Assembly (NCBI RefSeq): GCF_001686985.1
Contig: NZ_CP015318.1
Coordinates: 4,090,001-4,154,000, forward strand
Reading direction: 5' to 3'
DNA from: Mesorhizobium amorphae CCNWGS0123
Lineage (GTDB): Bacteria; Pseudomonadota; Alphaproteobacteria; Rhizobiales; Rhizobiaceae
Length of the DNA: 64,000 bases
Shown here: piece by piece, positions 63,014 through 64,000 of the stretch
How positions within the stretch are numbered: position 1 is the stretch's first letter
Layout of the letters: every line of letters starts with the position of its first letter
Made by a program: the position numbers and the translations under genes
The notes under the pieces: model-generated
The model's input: only the letters and a program-made list of their open reading frames with translations
Database searches by the model: none
Told to the model about the DNA's origin: nothing

Positions 63014-63652
63014 CTAGAGTTCCAGCATCACGCGCACCAACGGTGCCAGCGCACTGCCGATGTTTCGCGTGTTTTGGGCATCGAGGTGGACGCCGTCCAG
63101 CGGTGTGGTCGTCGCCACCGTTCCGGCATCGAAAAAGCCGCAGCCTGCCTCGTCGGCAAGTGCGGAATATTGCGGCGCCAGCCGCTTCGAGGCTTCATCG
63201 CCGCCGGCGAACATTTCCTTGAATTCGGCATTGTCGGTGCGGCTGACCGCGGGCGGCGCGACGAGCAGAATCTGCGGCGCCGGCCAATCGAACGGGTAGT
63301 CGTGGCCGCGCACGATATCGATCAGCCGCTGCATGCCTTGCTTGGCGGCGACCGGATTGCCGTGGATCCACGGCTTCATGTCGTTGGCGCCGAGCATGAT
63401 GATGATCAGGTCGAGCGGCGCATGCGTCATCAGCACCGTCGGCAACAGCCTGGCACCGTTGCGGTCGGCGCCGGCCAGGTGGTCGTCGAAGGCCGTGGTG
63501 CGGCCGTTCAGGCCGTCGGCGATGACCTCGATGTTGCCGCCCAAAGTCGCGCGCAGCACGCTCGGCCAGCGGTCTTCCAGCGCATGGCGTCCGAGGCTGG
63601 CGGCGTCATAGCCCCAGGTCAGCGAATCGCCAAAGCAGAGAATTGTCTTCAT
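63014..63652 (-). CDS. SGNH/GDSL-type hydrolase
   Basis: 212 residues. Block I is LCFGDSLTWGYDA (nucleophile Ser), block III is MLGANDMKPW, and the catalytic D/H are in the C-terminal GVHLDAQNTRNIG. It resembles rhizobial arylesterases of this fold. No signal peptide. Start at ATG 63652. It lies upstream of lpdA with a 19-bp gap and may be cotranscribed with it. It overlaps the upstream membrane-protein gene by 4 nt. Confidence 0.9.
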   Translation of the reverse strand: MKTILCFGDSLTWGYDAASLGRHALEDRWPSVLRATLGGNIEVIADGLNGRTTAFDDHLAGADRNGARLLPTVLMTHAPLDLIIIMLGANDMKPWIHGNPVAAKQGMQRLIDIVRGHDYPFDWPAPQILLVAPPAVSRTDNAEFKEMFAGGDEASKRLAPQYSALADEAGCGFFDAGTVATTTPLDGVHLDAQNTRNIGSALAPLVRVMLEL

Positions 63653-64000
63653 GCGTTTGTCCCACCCCTGCCGAACCCCGCCGCCGTGCCTTTGAGGCGC
63701 CAGCGCACGAACAGCCATTGCACGATGATCGCCACGACGCCGGGCAGGATCAGCCCGGCAACGATTGAAAGATCGCTTGCGGTCGCACGGTTCTCGGCCG
63801 GCACGGAAAACGTCCAGCCGGCGAGCGCCAGCAGCGTCAGTGCGAAAACCGCCAGCAGCCACCACAACATCCGGTCGACCGCTCGAACCGGCTCGGCGCG
63901 GAACTGGACCAGAAAGAAGATGACGGTCACGACGATGACGATCAGGGCCGTCGCCGCGAAGACCAGTATGTACTCTTCCGTCGCGCCGGTGAGGACGGCC
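63649..64000 (-). CDS. Membrane protein, cut by the window edge
   Basis: The frame stays open to the right edge, so the gene's 5' end is outside. What is seen has three hydrophobic spans: EEYILVFAATALIVIVVTVIFFLVQF, MLWWLLAVFALTLLALAGWTF and LSIVAGLILPGVVAIIVQWLFVRW, with a short tail. Not assignable to a family. A start inside the window at 63930 (GTG) would give 93 residues, but the open frame upstream makes truncation more likely. Confidence 0.55.
   Translation of the reverse strand, partial: AVLTGATEEYILVFAATALIVIVVTVIFFLVQFRAEPVRAVDRMLWWLLAVFALTLLALAGWTFSVPAENRATASDLSIVAGLILPGVVAIIVQWLFVRWRLKGTAAGFGRGGTNA

Overview
The window is about 64 kb of high-GC alphaproteobacterial chromosome. 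It is almost certainly from a Rhizobiales genome, and Mesorhizobium or a close relative is my best guess from memory of the proteins. Support comes from the dusB-ntrB-ntrC-ntrY-ntrX-hfq-hflX order, a bacterial phosphatidylcholine synthase, fused ispDF, a DUF930 protein, a RirA-type iron box and copies of an intergenic palindromic repeat. No rRNA, CRISPR array, prophage or intact insertion sequence is visible.

Layout. 0-4.3 kb: hspQ, a ubiquinone-type hydroxylase, then a DUF2182-DUF1326-pcs operon. 4.3-10.2 kb: a quinone oxidoreductase and a four-gene BMP-type (nucleoside-like) ABC importer. 10.2-16.4 kb: an acyltransferase, an orphan LNPQPLPP-motif gene beside a degenerate copy of the rimO 3' end, rimO, a TerC protein, a DUF930 protein, an NTF2-like protein and an OmpA-domain protein. 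16.5-22.9 kb: a secreted caspase-like protein, an autotransporter-type beta-barrel, then an AraC regulator and a siderophore receptor with overlapping IRO boxes between them. 22.9-26.7 kb: a DnaJ-domain protein, tRNA-Ser(UGA) and a gene-poor stretch of very small genes. 26.7-34.3 kb: rlpA, a D,D-carboxypeptidase homologue with damaged motifs, and the run tmk-holB-metG-tatD-MBL hydrolase. 34.3-46.3 kb is mixed accessory metabolism: GNAT; exported RidA facing a TetR regulator across a palindrome; a frameshifted ureohydrolase; a porin; an epimerase; an ECF sigma/anti-sigma/Bax-inhibitor operon; phosphonate genes; an aminotransferase; a methyltransferase. 46.5-64 kb is conserved core: mazG, hflX, hfq, D-amino acid transaminase, ntrX, ntrY, ntrC, ntrB, dusB, ispDF, cinA, a COQ10/RatA-like protein, lipA, a GlsB-type membrane protein, lpdA, an SGNH hydrolase and a membrane protein cut by the window edge.

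How the genes work together. The Ntr block couples nitrogen sensing (NtrB/NtrC, NtrY/NtrX) with dusB and Hfq. lpdA and lipA supply the E3 subunit and the lipoyl cofactor for 2-oxoacid dehydrogenases. The AraC-receptor pair is a compact iron-uptake unit. The BMP operon is a self-contained importer.

The best candidates for undescribed biology are the multi-cysteine DUF2182/DUF1326 pair, the LNPQPLPP gene inside what looks like a rimO integration scar, and the carboxypeptidase homologue that keeps SxxK but has lost SxN and KTG. All function calls rest on reading motifs by eye; no database search was run.
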